A DNA stretch of 9,557 bases from Halomonas chromatireducens. GTDB taxonomy: Bacteria > Pseudomonadota > Gammaproteobacteria > Pseudomonadales > Halomonadaceae. The translations under genes and the position numbers were made by a program. Numbering within the stretch: the first letter of the stretch is position 1; the number at the start of each line of letters is the position of its first letter. Under the pieces are notes generated by a model. It did no database searches, was not told the DNA's origin, and saw nothing but the letters and a program-made list of their open reading frames with translations. Of this stretch, positions 1 to 7,291 are shown in pieces. The stretch spans positions 3,585,817 to 3,595,373 of the forward strand of contig NZ_CP014226.1 in the NCBI RefSeq assembly GCF_001545155.1, in the 5' to 3' direction.

Positions 1-627
1 GAGGGAGAGCCGCAGCGCCACTTCATCGTCGGCGAGTTCGGCAGTCGGCAATTGGGCTTCCACCACGATATCGGCGCCACCGGCACAGCCGATGAAGACC
101 TCCCCGCGGTCCTCCGAATCGAGATTGAGCAGCAACCGGCCATCAAGCCACCCCTCCGCCAGATTCAGGGCCCCACCCATGGAGGACTCCTCCTCCAGGG
201 TGAACAGCGCCTCGAGCGGGCCGTGCCGGAGGGTATCATCCTCGAGCACAGCCAGCGCTGCCGCCACGCCCAGCCCGTTGTCCGCTCCAAGCGTGGTATG
301 GCGGGCGTGCAGCCAGCCTTCGTCAACATAGGTCTCGATGGGGTCCTGCGTGAAGTCATGGGGGTGGTCGGCGTTGGCCTGAGCCACCATGTCCAGGTGC
401 CCCTGCAGGATAATGCCCGGTGCCGCTTCATGGCTCGGCGTGGCCGGCTTGCGAATGCGAAGATTGCCGAAAGCATCGCGATCATGGGCCAGGCCACGGG
501 CGTCGGCCCAGGCCTCGAGAACGGCCACCAATGCGGCCTCGTGGCCGGAAGGTCTCGGTGTGTTGCACAAGGTACGGAAGTGCCGCCACAGTGGCTGCGG
601 CGAAAGCTGCTCGAGATGTTCGTTCAT
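1..627 (-). CDS. pepD: Aminoacyl-histidine dipeptidase PepD (M20 family), N-terminal part only
   Basis: Cytosolic metallo-dipeptidase (peptidase D / carnosinase type) that cleaves Xaa-His and other dipeptides. The frame stays open to the window edge, so 209 residues of about 485 are visible: most of the first half of the catalytic domain, interrupted before the dimerisation domain. The protein opens with LSPQPLWRHF, as E. coli PepD does (LSPQPLWDIF). It carries SGHE at 27-30, GHLDMV at 76-81 (metal ligand H77 and D79), TTLGADNGLG at 111-120 (bridging D116), the EEE stretch at 145-147 (catalytic base and metal ligand) and NLDSED at 168-173 (metal ligand D170). The ATG at 627 aligns with the E. 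coli start; only a weak GAAG precedes it. The gene follows tmcA on the same strand after about 97 bases with no clear terminator, so read-through is possible. No frameshift is seen. Family assignment is very secure; substrate range is taken from the family. Confidence 0.95.
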   Translation of the reverse strand, partial: MNEHLEQLSPQPLWRHFRTLCNTPRPSGHEAALVAVLEAWADARGLAHDRDAFGNLRIRKPATPSHEAAPGIILQGHLDMVAQANADHPHDFTQDPIETYVDEGWLHARHTTLGADNGLGVAAALAVLEDDTLRHGPLEALFTLEEESSMGGALNLAEGWLDGRLLLNLDSEDRGEVFIGCAGGADIVVEAQLPTAELADDEVALRLSL

Positions 628-724
628 CGTTGAGTCTTCATGTGGATAACCGCGCTACCTTACCGGGACGATCGCGCCGGGGAAAGTCCACTCAAACTCG
701 CCATCCCCCCACTTCACTCTTCAC

Positions 725-2845
725 CTAGCCCTGCGCGATTTGCCCCTCGATGAGCCGGGCCACGGCCTTGCGCAGCTGCTCCATGACGCCGCGCCGACCC
801 GGCACCTTCAGGTTAGTCGCCATCCAGCGGATGTCACGGCCCTGGAAGGCCCAGGCCACCAGCCATACCAGCGCCGGATCGCGACACCCATCGATCGCCG
901 CCTGACGCAGCAGGTTCTGCAGGGCCGGACGCGCCAGGGCCGGATCACGATAGCCGAACGCCACATCGCCAATATCGCACCGATCCTTGGCTTCCAGAGC
1001 GGGCCGCGGCCCTTCGGCCAGAAGCGTGACGGCCACCGCTGGGTCCAGTTGATTGAGCTCGAAGGCCAGCAATGCCGGCAGTAGATGCTGAAAGCCTGTC
1101 GTCAGCGCGCCGGCCAGGGCTTCGCCCCTTGGGCTGGTCGGCTTCACCACCATCAGCGCATGCTCACCAGTAGACGTCTCTCTGGACAGCCCCAGCCTGA
1201 CGGCCCGAAAGCGCTGCGCCTGCCAGAAGGCGATCAGTCCCGGCTCGGCGCCGAAACTGGCGCCCAGCAGGTCTATCCCGTCCCGCCGGGCCTCAGCCAG
1301 AGCCGATTCCAGCAGCCATCTCCCTACCCCCTCGCGGCGGCGCCCAGGATGCACGGCGATGCGCTGCACGCGCCGAATGCGAGCTTCCAGGGCGTCTCGG
1401 GAGCCGGCATGGGCAGCCAGAGATTGGGCCAACAGGTGCCCCGGTGGGCGACGCTCGCCTCGTGCCACCCGCTCCGCCAGCACCGAAGGAAAGCCACCTT
1501 CGTCTCCCTGAACCACCACTCCCAGGGCTTGCCCCGCAGCATCCAGCGTCGAGATCCGCAGCCCCGGCTCGTCCAGCAGGCGTTGCAGGTCGCCCGGGGT
1601 CGTGCGGTAGTGGGCCTGAACCAGCAGGCCGAATATCTCGCGCAGGGTTTCCTCCTCGGCGGCAAGCACCGAACGCTTCCAGCATGTCTCCTGCAATGGC
1701 GCCGATGGCGCAGAGGTGGGCGGCTCGGCATCGAGCAGCAGCAGATCGCTGACCAGCCGCTCCAACGGGTCACCCATTGCCCAACGTATCGGCGCCGCCA
1801 AGTGAAATTCATGCCAGTCGGGAGACAGGTGCTGCAGCCGCTCCCGGAAGCGCAGGGCAAAGCCACGGCCAGAGCCTTCATAGCCAGGGACGGTGGTGGC
1901 GAAGGCGATCCGGGGAAAGGCCTCGAGCCACTGGCACAGCAAACCCGCGGGAATCGCCGCCGCCTCGTCCACCAACAACCGGCTGCCACTGCCGCCCACC
2001 TCCCCCCGTTCAGCCATGGCGGATAGCTCATCCGGTGCGACAAATGTCACCCGCCCGCCTCTGGCGTCGAAGAAATCGCCACCTTGCCGCCGCCCCTCCG
2101 GACAGTGAAACGCCAGCCGTTCAAACAGGGCCGACACCGCCGAAGGCCGGGGCGCCGTGACCAGTATCTGGGGTTCTCCACTGGCCAGTAGACGAGCACA
2201 GGCAATGCCGAGGGCCGCTGTCTTTCCGCGCCCTCGGTCCGCCGTGAGTACCAGGGGCCGCCGACGCTTCTGCCGGACCAGCCGTGAAACCGCCTCGGCC
2301 TGATCGGCTGTGAGGCAATCCGGATCTTCGACCGGGGCGAGCCTTGCCGCCTTGACGCGGGGGCATGCAGGCACCTCTGGCGATGCGCCGGCACGCCAGT
2401 GAGCCACACTACCGTCTGCCTCCAGCCGGCGGCGTAGACGCGAGAGGTAGCGGCTGTACTGTTGGTTATCTGCCTGCGACCTTGCCCAGTCGACTGGCGT
2501 CAGCAGCAGCAGCAACCCACCGGCGCACAAAGTGCCGCTCAAGGCACCAAAGGCGTTAGGGTCGAAATCGCCCCCTGCCGTGACCGTATCGAACACGATC
2601 ATGTCATGCTCGGCTCCCAGGTAGCTGCGCGCCTTCGATGGCGGCATCCACGGAGCGAGATCACACTCGGGCGGAGGATCGGCAGCCACCCAGCAAGGCG
2701 CACGCCAGGAGCCTTGCTGCCAGATCTCCGAGGCACGCTTGATGGCCTCGTCCGGGCTACCGCTGATCCAGACAAGCCCACGGTAGCCATTTCTCGCCAT
2801 TTGGTCTGACCAATTGAGCAGCGGAGCGATCTCTGACTCTCTCAA
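725..2845 (-). CDS. tmcA: tRNA(Met) cytidine acetyltransferase TmcA
   Basis: TmcA makes N4-acetylcytidine at the wobble position (C34) of elongator tRNA-Met, using acetyl-CoA and ATP hydrolysis, which prevents misreading of AUA codons. The 706-residue protein has the family layout: an N-terminal DUF1726-like region (about 15-150), an RNA-helicase-like ATPase with Walker A DRGRGKT (203-209), Walker B VDEAAAIP (292-299) and the TTVPGYEGSGRGF stretch (317-329), then a GNAT acetyltransferase domain with the acetyl-CoA loop RIAVHPGRRREGVG (495-508) and SFGAEPGLIAFW (530-541), and a C-terminal tRNA-binding tail. Length is slightly above E. coli TmcA (671). The start is TTG at 2845: GGGAGAGG lies three bases before it, and residues 12-30 align with the family N-terminus. 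An ATG at 2858 is out of frame and the next in-frame ATG (residue 16) would remove conserved sequence. The gene is divergent from dctP and upstream of pepD. Confidence 0.96.
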   Translation of the reverse strand: MRESEIAPLLNWSDQMARNGYRGLVWISGSPDEAIKRASEIWQQGSWRAPCWVAADPPPECDLAPWMPPSKARSYLGAEHDMIVFDTVTAGGDFDPNAFGALSGTLCAGGLLLLLTPVDWARSQADNQQYSRYLSRLRRRLEADGSVAHWRAGASPEVPACPRVKAARLAPVEDPDCLTADQAEAVSRLVRQKRRRPLVLTADRGRGKTAALGIACARLLASGEPQILVTAPRPSAVSALFERLAFHCPEGRRQGGDFFDARGGRVTFVAPDELSAMAERGEVGGSGSRLLVDEAAAIPAGLLCQWLEAFPRIAFATTVPGYEGSGRGFALRFRERLQHLSPDWHEFHLAAPIRWAMGDPLERLVSDLLLLDAEPPTSAPSAPLQETCWKRSVLAAEEETLREIFGLLVQAHYRTTPGDLQRLLDEPGLRISTLDAAGQALGVVVQGDEGGFPSVLAERVARGERRPPGHLLAQSLAAHAGSRDALEARIRRVQRIAVHPGRRREGVGRWLLESALAEARRDGIDLLGASFGAEPGLIAFWQAQRFRAVRLGLSRETSTGEHALMVVKPTSPRGEALAGALTTGFQHLLPALLAFELNQLDPAVAVTLLAEGPRPALEAKDRCDIGDVAFGYRDPALARPALQNLLRQAAIDGCRDPALVWLVAWAFQGRDIRWMATNLKVPGRRGVMEQLRKAVARLIEGQIAQG

Positions 2846-2971
2846 AAGCCTCTCCCATAGAAGGCATTGCCTTTTTTGGCAACAGTAAAACGCTTAATCT
2901 CTTAGCAATTGGTCGAAATGCCTTTTGGGCGGCTATTCATGAGCCTGCTAACACATCACCTTTGTTTCAAG

Positions 2972-2980
2972 ATTTTAGCA
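2972..2980 (-). promoter_or_regulatory. Candidate extended -10 promoter for tmcA
   Basis: Read on the minus strand this is TGCTAAAAT, matching the extended -10 form TGnTAnnnT. No good -35 hexamer is found 16-18 bases upstream. It would give a tmcA leader of about 120 bases. This is inference from consensus only. Confidence 0.3.
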
Positions 2981-3057
2981 GCACGTTTCTTGCTTTTCCC
3001 CGCCATAGCCTGCAACTTTCTGTAACTCCACCCTATGCAGACGGCATTGTATCAACA

Positions 3058-3078
3058 ACCAATATTGGTCTTACCAAT
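3058..3078. promoter_or_regulatory. Overlapping operators resembling PdhR/LldR (GntR-FCD family) sites
   Basis: Three alternating half-sites lie in a row: ACCAAT (3058-3063), ATTGGT (3064-3069) and ACCAAT (3073-3078). The last two form the 15-base dyad ATTGGT-CTT-ACCAAT, which is the form ATTGGTnnnACCAAT known for E. coli PdhR and close to sites of other FCD-type GntR regulators of small carboxylic acids such as LldR. The first two form a perfect 12-base palindrome with no spacer. The site lies just upstream of the -35 region of the dctP promoter, so either repression or activation is possible. The regulator itself is not in the window. Confidence 0.65.
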
Positions 3079-3084
3079 TTTCCA

Positions 3085-3113
3085 ACTTGAGCCAGACCAG
3101 CCCCCTCTATAAT
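3085..3113 (+). promoter_or_regulatory. Probable sigma-70 promoter of the dctPQM-bdhA operon
   Basis: A perfect -10 hexamer TATAAT (3108-3113) is preceded by ACTTGA (3085-3090, 17-base spacer), or by the overlapping TTGAGC (3087-3092, 15-base spacer), as -35. Transcription would begin near 3120, giving a leader of about 55 bases before dctP. The adjoining PdhR-like operator supports regulated transcription from here. Confidence 0.6.
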
Positions 3114-3174
3114 CTCATTCTCGGAATAGGCCTTTCCTACAACAATACCCGTCGCAACAAGTGGAGTCGCGTCT

Positions 3175-4278
3175 ATGCAAGCCCATACTGGCCGCAGAAT
3201 GCCTGTACGTTTCAAGCTGATCGGCACAACCGCAGCCGTGATGCTGGCAAGTGCCACCCTCGTGAGTACCGCCAATGCCCAGGAGCGGGTTCGCTGGCAG
3301 GTTCCCATCGCCTTCCCGTCGCACCTGGTCGGCCTGAGTACCCCGGTGGTACATCTCTCCGAAACCCTGGAAGCCATCTCCGACGGCAATATCAACCTGC
3401 GCTACTACGAGCCGGGCGAGCTGATTCCGCCCTTCGAGATCCTCGATGCCGTCTCCGAAGGCCGCTACCCGGCAGGCTACACCTGGATCGGCTACGATCA
3501 GGGCAGCATCCCGGTGCTGCCGCTGCTCTCGGGCCCTCCCTTCGGCATGGAGCCGCCCGCCTTCATGGCCTGGCACTACTTCGGCGACGGTGACGACCTG
3601 CTTCAGGAAGTCTATGAGCCCTATGGCGTCAAGGCACTGCTGTGCGGCGTCATCGGTCCCGAAGCCGCCGGCTGGTTCGCCGAGCCGCTCGAGGACCTGG
3701 ACCAGATCGACGGCCTGCGCATCCGCTTCGCCGGTATCGGCGGTCGTGTGATGGAAAACCTGGGCGCCTCGGTCACCATGATTCCCGGTGGCGAGCTCTA
3801 TCAGGCCATGGAGCGCGGCACCATCGACGCCATGGAGTTCTCCGCCCCGGCGGTCGACCGTATCCTGGGCATGCAGGAGATCGTCCAGAACTACATCATG
3901 CCCGGCTGGCACCAGACCTATACCACCTCCCATCTGCTGGTGAACCAGGAGACCTGGGATGGCCTGACTGACCTGAGCCGCGCCCAGATCGAGACCGGCT
4001 GTCGCTCGGCGACCCTGTTCGGCTTCTCCGAGAGCGAGTGGGAGAATCCCCAGGCGCTGGCGGAGTTCGAGGCCGAGGGCGTCAACGCTCAGACCCTGTC
4101 GCCGGAGATCCTCGCCGAGCTCGAGGCGGTCACCATGCAGGTACTCGATGAGATGTCCAGCGAGGACGAGCTGTTCGCCCGCGTCCTGGAGAGCCAGCGC
4201 GAGTGGATGAGCGTTCACGGTAACTGGCACTCGAAAGGGTACCTGCCGCGCTCCTACTACGCGCCCCAGTCCGACTGA
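3175..4278 (+). CDS. dctP: TRAP transporter periplasmic substrate-binding protein (DctP family, FcbT1/TakP-like)
   Basis: Extracytoplasmic receptor that captures an organic acid in the periplasm and delivers it to the DctQ-DctM permease. The 367-residue product begins with an export signal: basic n-region (R7, R8, R12, K14), hydrophobic core about 15-32, and a probable cleavage after ANA (33-35). The start at 3175 has GGAG eight bases upstream; a later ATG (residue 9) is a weaker alternative. The mature part follows the DctP fold, with FAGIGGRVMENLGA (185-198; R184 just before it is the likely carboxylate-binding arginine), IPGGELYQAMERGTIDAMEF (203-222) and YIMPGWHQTYTT (240-251), as in the branch that includes TakP (2-oxo acids) and FcbT1. 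Where those usually read EW at the ligand/metal site, this one reads E221-F222, and the GQMGGWF-like stretch is GPEAAGWF (161-168). It is first gene of a TRAP-bdhA operon. Substrate is not shown by sequence; 3-hydroxybutyrate is inferred from bdhA. Confidence 0.93.
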   Translation: MQAHTGRRMPVRFKLIGTTAAVMLASATLVSTANAQERVRWQVPIAFPSHLVGLSTPVVHLSETLEAISDGNINLRYYEPGELIPPFEILDAVSEGRYPAGYTWIGYDQGSIPVLPLLSGPPFGMEPPAFMAWHYFGDGDDLLQEVYEPYGVKALLCGVIGPEAAGWFAEPLEDLDQIDGLRIRFAGIGGRVMENLGASVTMIPGGELYQAMERGTIDAMEFSAPAVDRILGMQEIVQNYIMPGWHQTYTTSHLLVNQETWDGLTDLSRAQIETGCRSATLFGFSESEWENPQALAEFEAEGVNAQTLSPEILAELEAVTMQVLDEMSSEDELFARVLESQREWMSVHGNWHSKGYLPRSYYAPQSD

Positions 4279-4292
4279 TCCAACACGGCTGA

Positions 4293-4322
4293 GCATCAGG
4301 GGGCCGCAAGGCCCTCTGATGC
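4293..4322 (+). other. Intercistronic hairpin between dctP and dctQ
   Basis: A 13-base-pair stem (4293-4305 with 4310-4322, one G-U pair) closes a GCAA tetraloop of the stable GNRA type. No T run follows, so it is not a standard intrinsic terminator. It sits in the 82-base gap between dctP and dctQ. Such hairpins (as in malE-malF) often protect the upstream message from 3' exonucleases, which would raise binding protein above permease. That role here is inference. Confidence 0.75.
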
Positions 4323-4360
4323 GTATTGCACTGCTTCCGGTTACATGAGGCCGCTCATCG

Positions 4361-4963
4361 ATGTCCACACCCCATGCCGATCACGAGTCGGTCAACTCGC
4401 CTCACCCACAGCCCCAGGCTCTGCCCACCAACCGGCTGAGCCATACGCTCGACACCGCCATCGCGGTGATCGGCAAGACCCTCTCCTGGCTGTGGATCGC
4501 CACCCTGGCCGTCGTGCTGACCAATGTCTTCAGCCGCTTCATCCTCGGCCGCGGTTCCATCGCCCTGGAAGAGATGTCCTGGCACCTGTTCGGCGCCACC
4601 ATGATCCTGACCCTCTCCTATGCCGTGGTCACCGATGACCATGTCCGCGTCGACGTGCTGCGTGAGAGATTCTCCCTGCGCTTCCAGGCCTGGGTCGAAC
4701 TGCTCGGCATCGTGCTGCTGATGCTGCCGATTCTCTATTTCATGATCGACAACCTCATCGAGTACGCCTACCGCTCCTTTACCCGCGGTGAGCGCTCCCA
4801 GGCACCCAGCGGCCTGCCCTACCGCTTCATCATCAAGAGCACGCTGCCCATCGGCATGGCCCTGATCGCCATCGCGCTCTCGTCGCGGGCGCTGCGCTGC
4901 TGCACCTACCTCTTTCGCTTTCCTCGGGAGCTGCACCTGCGTCGCCCGACCGACTTTCGCTAA
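4361..4963 (+). CDS. dctQ: TRAP transporter small membrane subunit (DctQ family, FcbT2-like)
   Basis: Small inner-membrane subunit of the TRAP permease, which pairs with DctM and helps dock the loaded binding protein. The 200-residue product has a polar N-terminal tail of about 30 residues and four predicted membrane segments (about 38-58, 70-90, 111-133 and 157-177). The family signature is clear: EEMSWHLFGATMILTLSYAV (70-89) followed by DDHVRVDVL (92-100), and GLPYRFIIKS (151-160) before the last helix. The tail is somewhat longer than in many DctQ proteins. TGAGG lies ten bases before the ATG at 4361. dctM begins 11 bases after its stop, so the two are translated as a pair, while the larger gap and hairpin upstream separate it from dctP. 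Family is secure; it carries no information on substrate. Confidence 0.93.
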   Translation: MSTPHADHESVNSPHPQPQALPTNRLSHTLDTAIAVIGKTLSWLWIATLAVVLTNVFSRFILGRGSIALEEMSWHLFGATMILTLSYAVVTDDHVRVDVLRERFSLRFQAWVELLGIVLLMLPILYFMIDNLIEYAYRSFTRGERSQAPSGLPYRFIIKSTLPIGMALIAIALSSRALRCCTYLFRFPRELHLRRPTDFR

Positions 4964-4974
4964 CGAGGATCATC

Positions 4975-6345
4975 ATGGGTCTCGAAGAATATCTCGTCAT
5001 CGGCATGTTCGCCGGGTTCATGGGGCTGCTGCTGATCGGCTTCCCCGTCGCCTGGGCGCTGGCCGGCATCGGTTTCCTGTTCGCCATCATCGGCCATGTG
5101 CTGGTCGAGCACATGGGCGCCGATCTGTGGTTCTCCTGGGGCGGCACCATCGGCGTGCTCGACCGCCGGCTCTATGGCGTCGTCGCCAATGAGCTGATGG
5201 TGGCGCTGCCGCTGTTCATCTTCATGGGGATCATGCTCGACCGTTCCGGCATCGCCGAGCGGTTGATGAACTCCCTGGTGCGGGTGCTCGGCGGCCTGCG
5301 CGGCGGCTACGCCGTGACGGTGGTGATCGTCGGCGTGCTGCTGGCCGCTTCCACCGGTATCGTCGGTGCCTCGGTGGTGCTGCTCGGCATGCTCTCCATC
5401 GGCCCCATGCTGCAGGCGAAGTACAACAAGTCGCTGGCCGTGGGCACCGCCTGTTCGGTGGGCACCCTGGGCATCCTGGTGCCGCCCAGCATCATGCTGG
5501 TGCTGATGGCGGACCGCCTGGGCACTTCGGAGGCCTCGGTGGGCCGGCTGTTCATGGGCGCGCTGATCCCCGGCATCATGCTGGCGGTGATGTACATCGC
5601 CTATATCCTGATCGCCGCCTATATCAAGAAGGACCTGGCTCCGGCGCCGGAGAACCGCAAGCCGCTCAACGCCCGGGCGCTGCTCGAGGTGCTGATCGCC
5701 GTGCTGCCGCCCATGGCGCTGATCGTGGCGGTGCTCGGCTCGATCTTCACTGGCTTTGCGACCACCACCGAGGCGTCGGCGGTGGGCGCCCTGGGGGCCG
5801 TGCTGCTGGCGCTGTTCAATCGTCGCCTGAGCTTCGACGTCGTCTCCAAGGCGCTCTACCAGACCACCCGTACCACGGCCTTCATCTTCGGCATCTTCGT
5901 CGGTGCTACCATCTTCGCCGTGGTGCTGCGCGGACTGGGGGGCGACGATGTGATCCGCGCCGCCATCACCGGGCTGCCCTTCGGTCCCGCCGGGGTGGTG
6001 CTGACGGTGATGCTGGTGGTGTTCCTGCTCGGCTTCTTCCTCGACTGGGTGGAGATCACGCTGATCATCCTGCCGCTGGTGGCGCCGGTGGTCTTCAGCC
6101 TGGGCGTCGATCCGGTGTGGTTCGCCATCCTCTTCGCCATCTGCCTGCAGACGTCGTTCCTGACGCCACCGGTGGGCTTCGCGCTGTTCTATATCAAGGG
6201 CGTCTGTCCGCCGGGCATTACCACCACCGACATCTACAAGGGCGTGGCACCCTTCGTGGCACTGCAACTGCTGGGGCTGGCACTGGTATTCTTCTATGAA
6301 CCCCTGGCAACCTGGCTGCCCGCACAGGTCTATAGCGGACGCTGA
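4975..6345 (+). CDS. dctM: TRAP transporter large permease subunit (DctM family, FcbT3-like)
   Basis: Large inner-membrane subunit that carries out sodium-driven (secondary) transport of the substrate released by DctP. The 456-residue protein is almost wholly hydrophobic, with about a dozen membrane helices. It has the DctM landmarks: [21 protein letters not shown] near 75-95, [47 protein letters not shown] near 155-180, [14 protein letters not shown], and the late [19 protein letters not shown]. The phrase LALP(L)[11 protein letters not shown] and the C-terminal [14 protein letters not shown] fit the mannitol/chloroaromatic (FcbT3) branch rather than the C4-dicarboxylate branch. GAGG lies six bases before the ATG at 4975. 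It starts 11 bases after dctQ and ends 22 bases before bdhA, so it is clearly part of the operon. Intact. Confidence 0.95.
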   Translation: MGLEEYLVIGMFAGFMGLLLIGFPVAWALAGIGFLFAIIGHVLVEHMGADLWFSWGGTIGVLDRRLYGVVANELMVALPLFIFMGIMLDRSGIAERLMNSLVRVLGGLRGGYAVTVVIVGVLLAASTGIVGASVVLLGMLSIGPMLQAKYNKSLAVGTACSVGTLGILVPPSIMLVLMADRLGTSEASVGRLFMGALIPGIMLAVMYIAYILIAAYIKKDLAPAPENRKPLNARALLEVLIAVLPPMALIVAVLGSIFTGFATTTEASAVGALGAVLLALFNRRLSFDVVSKALYQTTRTTAFIFGIFVGATIFAVVLRGLGGDDVIRAAITGLPFGPAGVVLTVMLVVFLLGFFLDWVEITLIILPLVAPVVFSLGVDPVWFAILFAICLQTSFLTPPVGFALFYIKGVCPPGITTTDIYKGVAPFVALQLLGLALVFFYEPLATWLPAQVYSGR

Positions 6346-6367
6346 TCCAAGATACGGAGATACGACC

Positions 6368-7150
6368 ATGCAACTGAGTGACAAGACAGCCCTGATTACC
6401 GGCGCCGCCGGCGGTCTCGGACGCGCCATCGCCGAACGCTATGCCCGGGAAGGCGCTCGGGTCGCCATTGCCGACCTAAATCTCGAAGCGGCCAACGCCA
6501 CGGTGAACGCCATTCGCGAGCAGGGTGGCGAGGCCATGGCCGTGGCGATGGATGTGACCGACGAGGCGGCCGTGGAGGCCGGTGTGGCGCAGGTGATCCA
6601 GGAATGGGGACGCCTGGATATCGCCATCGCCAATGCCGGGATTCAGCATATCGAGCCGCTGCACACCCTGAGCTTCGCCGACTGGCGCAAGGTCATTTCC
6701 GTGCATCTGGATGGTGCCTTCCTGCTGACAAGTGCCGCCCTGCGCCAGATGTATCAGCAGGAGAGCGGTGGCTGCATGCTTTACATGGGCTCGGTGCACA
6801 GCAAGCTCGCCTCGCCGCTCAAGGCGCCCTATGTGGCGGCCAAGCATGCCCTGCTGGGTCTATGCCGCACCGTGGCCAAGGAGGGCGCTGCGCATCGGGT
6901 ACGCACCAATGTCATCTGCCCCGGCTTCGTGCGTACGCCGCTGGTCGACAAGCAGATTCCCGAACAGGCCGCCGCACTGGGAATCTCCGAGGAAGCGGTG
7001 ATACGCGACGTGATGCTCAAGGACACCGTGGACAGGGAGTTCACCACCCTGGACGATATCGCCGAGGTGGCGCTGCATCTCGCCGCCTTCCCCACGGCGG
7101 CGCTAACCGGACAGTCGATCGTGGCCAGCCACGGCTGGTATATGCAGTAG
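6368..7150 (+). CDS. bdhA: D-3-hydroxybutyrate dehydrogenase (SDR family)
   Basis: Cytosolic NAD-dependent oxidoreductase that converts (R)-3-hydroxybutyrate to acetoacetate, the first step in using exogenous 3-hydroxybutyrate or the monomer from polyhydroxybutyrate. The 260-residue product has the SDR glycine motif TGAAGGLG (11-18), NAG (89-91), catalytic S142, Y155 and K159. D36 at the end of the second strand favours NAD over NADP. Residues known to bind substrate in 3-hydroxybutyrate dehydrogenases are present: GIQH (91-94), GSVHS with H144, K152, [10 protein letters not shown] with Q196, and the C-terminal SHGWYMQ with W257. The usual catalytic-tetrad asparagine is H113 (VHLDGAF), which I recall as normal for this clade. 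The ATG at 6368 has GGAG eight bases upstream; an open frame back to 6296 overlaps dctM and adds a non-SDR tail, so it is rejected. Last gene of the TRAP operon. Confidence 0.93.
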   Translation: MQLSDKTALITGAAGGLGRAIAERYAREGARVAIADLNLEAANATVNAIREQGGEAMAVAMDVTDEAAVEAGVAQVIQEWGRLDIAIANAGIQHIEPLHTLSFADWRKVISVHLDGAFLLTSAALRQMYQQESGGCMLYMGSVHSKLASPLKAPYVAAKHALLGLCRTVAKEGAAHRVRTNVICPGFVRTPLVDKQIPEQAAALGISEEAVIRDVMLKDTVDREFTTLDDIAEVALHLAAFPTAALTGQSIVASHGWYMQ

Positions 7151-7161
7151 CGGGAACTCGC

Positions 7162-7190
7162 CCAGGCAGTCGGCCATACCGGCTGCCTGG
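7162..7190 (+). terminator. Hairpin after bdhA, possible end of the operon
   Basis: CCAGGCAG (7162-7169) pairs perfectly with CTGCCTGG (7183-7190). A T-G pair and three more pairs extend the stem to about 12 around the loop CCATA. It begins 12 bases after the bdhA stop. No T run follows, so it may act by stabilising the 3' end or with Rho rather than as an intrinsic terminator. Confidence 0.5.
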
Positions 7191-7291
7191 TGCAGGGAAC
7201 GGCCAATTGACACCACCATTAGGGAACGCTGTTCTGCTATAGGCGTTTCGCCTAGAATGGGCTCACACTTCCACAACGCGTGCCGACGCCC

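Larger units (their letters stand above)
2846..3174. other. Divergent intergenic region between tmcA and dctP
   Basis: This stretch has no gene and is visibly more AT-rich than its flanks. It holds a probable sigma-70 promoter for dctP (3085-3113), a palindromic operator pair (3058-3078), a possible extended -10 promoter for tmcA (2972-2980), and an isolated operator half-site ATTGGTC at 2908-2914. The hexamer TTAGCA/TGCTAA occurs three times (2902-2907, 2946-2951 inverted, 2975-2980). Short inverted repeats at 2861-2882 (AAGGC-ATT-GCCTT with a T run, overlapping TTGCC-N6-GGCAA) are too small to call a terminator with confidence. No small ORF with a convincing ribosome binding site was found. 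Confidence 0.7.

Noticed and set aside
1085..2026. Long open frame on the plus strand (313 codons) inside tmcA
   Set aside because: It is antisense to a clearly conserved TmcA ATPase and GNAT region, has low-complexity Gln/Arg-rich content and no recognisable domain; a normal by-product of high GC.
2861..2877. AAGGC-ATT-GCCTT followed by T run as an intrinsic terminator
   Set aside because: The stem is only five pairs with a three-base loop and there is no rightward gene just before it to terminate; more likely chance in AT-rich DNA.
3115..4368. 417-codon minus-strand frame opposite dctP
   Set aside because: It is the mirror of the DctP gene, lacks a ribosome binding site and resembles no known family; DctP explains the sequence.
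6296..6367. Upstream extension of bdhA to an ATG at 6296
   Set aside because: It overlaps the end of dctM, adds 24 residues absent from the SDR family, and the ATG at 6368 has a good GGAG at proper spacing.
4960..6429. 489-codon minus-strand frame rich in His, Gln and Asp opposite dctM
   Set aside because: Composition is what the complement of a membrane-protein gene gives (hydrophobic codons read backwards as His/Gln/Asp). DctM is certain.
7207..7243. TTGACA (7207-7212) with TATAGG (7238-7243) as the lpxT promoter
   Set aside because: The spacer is 25 bases, far from the usual 16-18, and no decent -10 lies at the correct distance.
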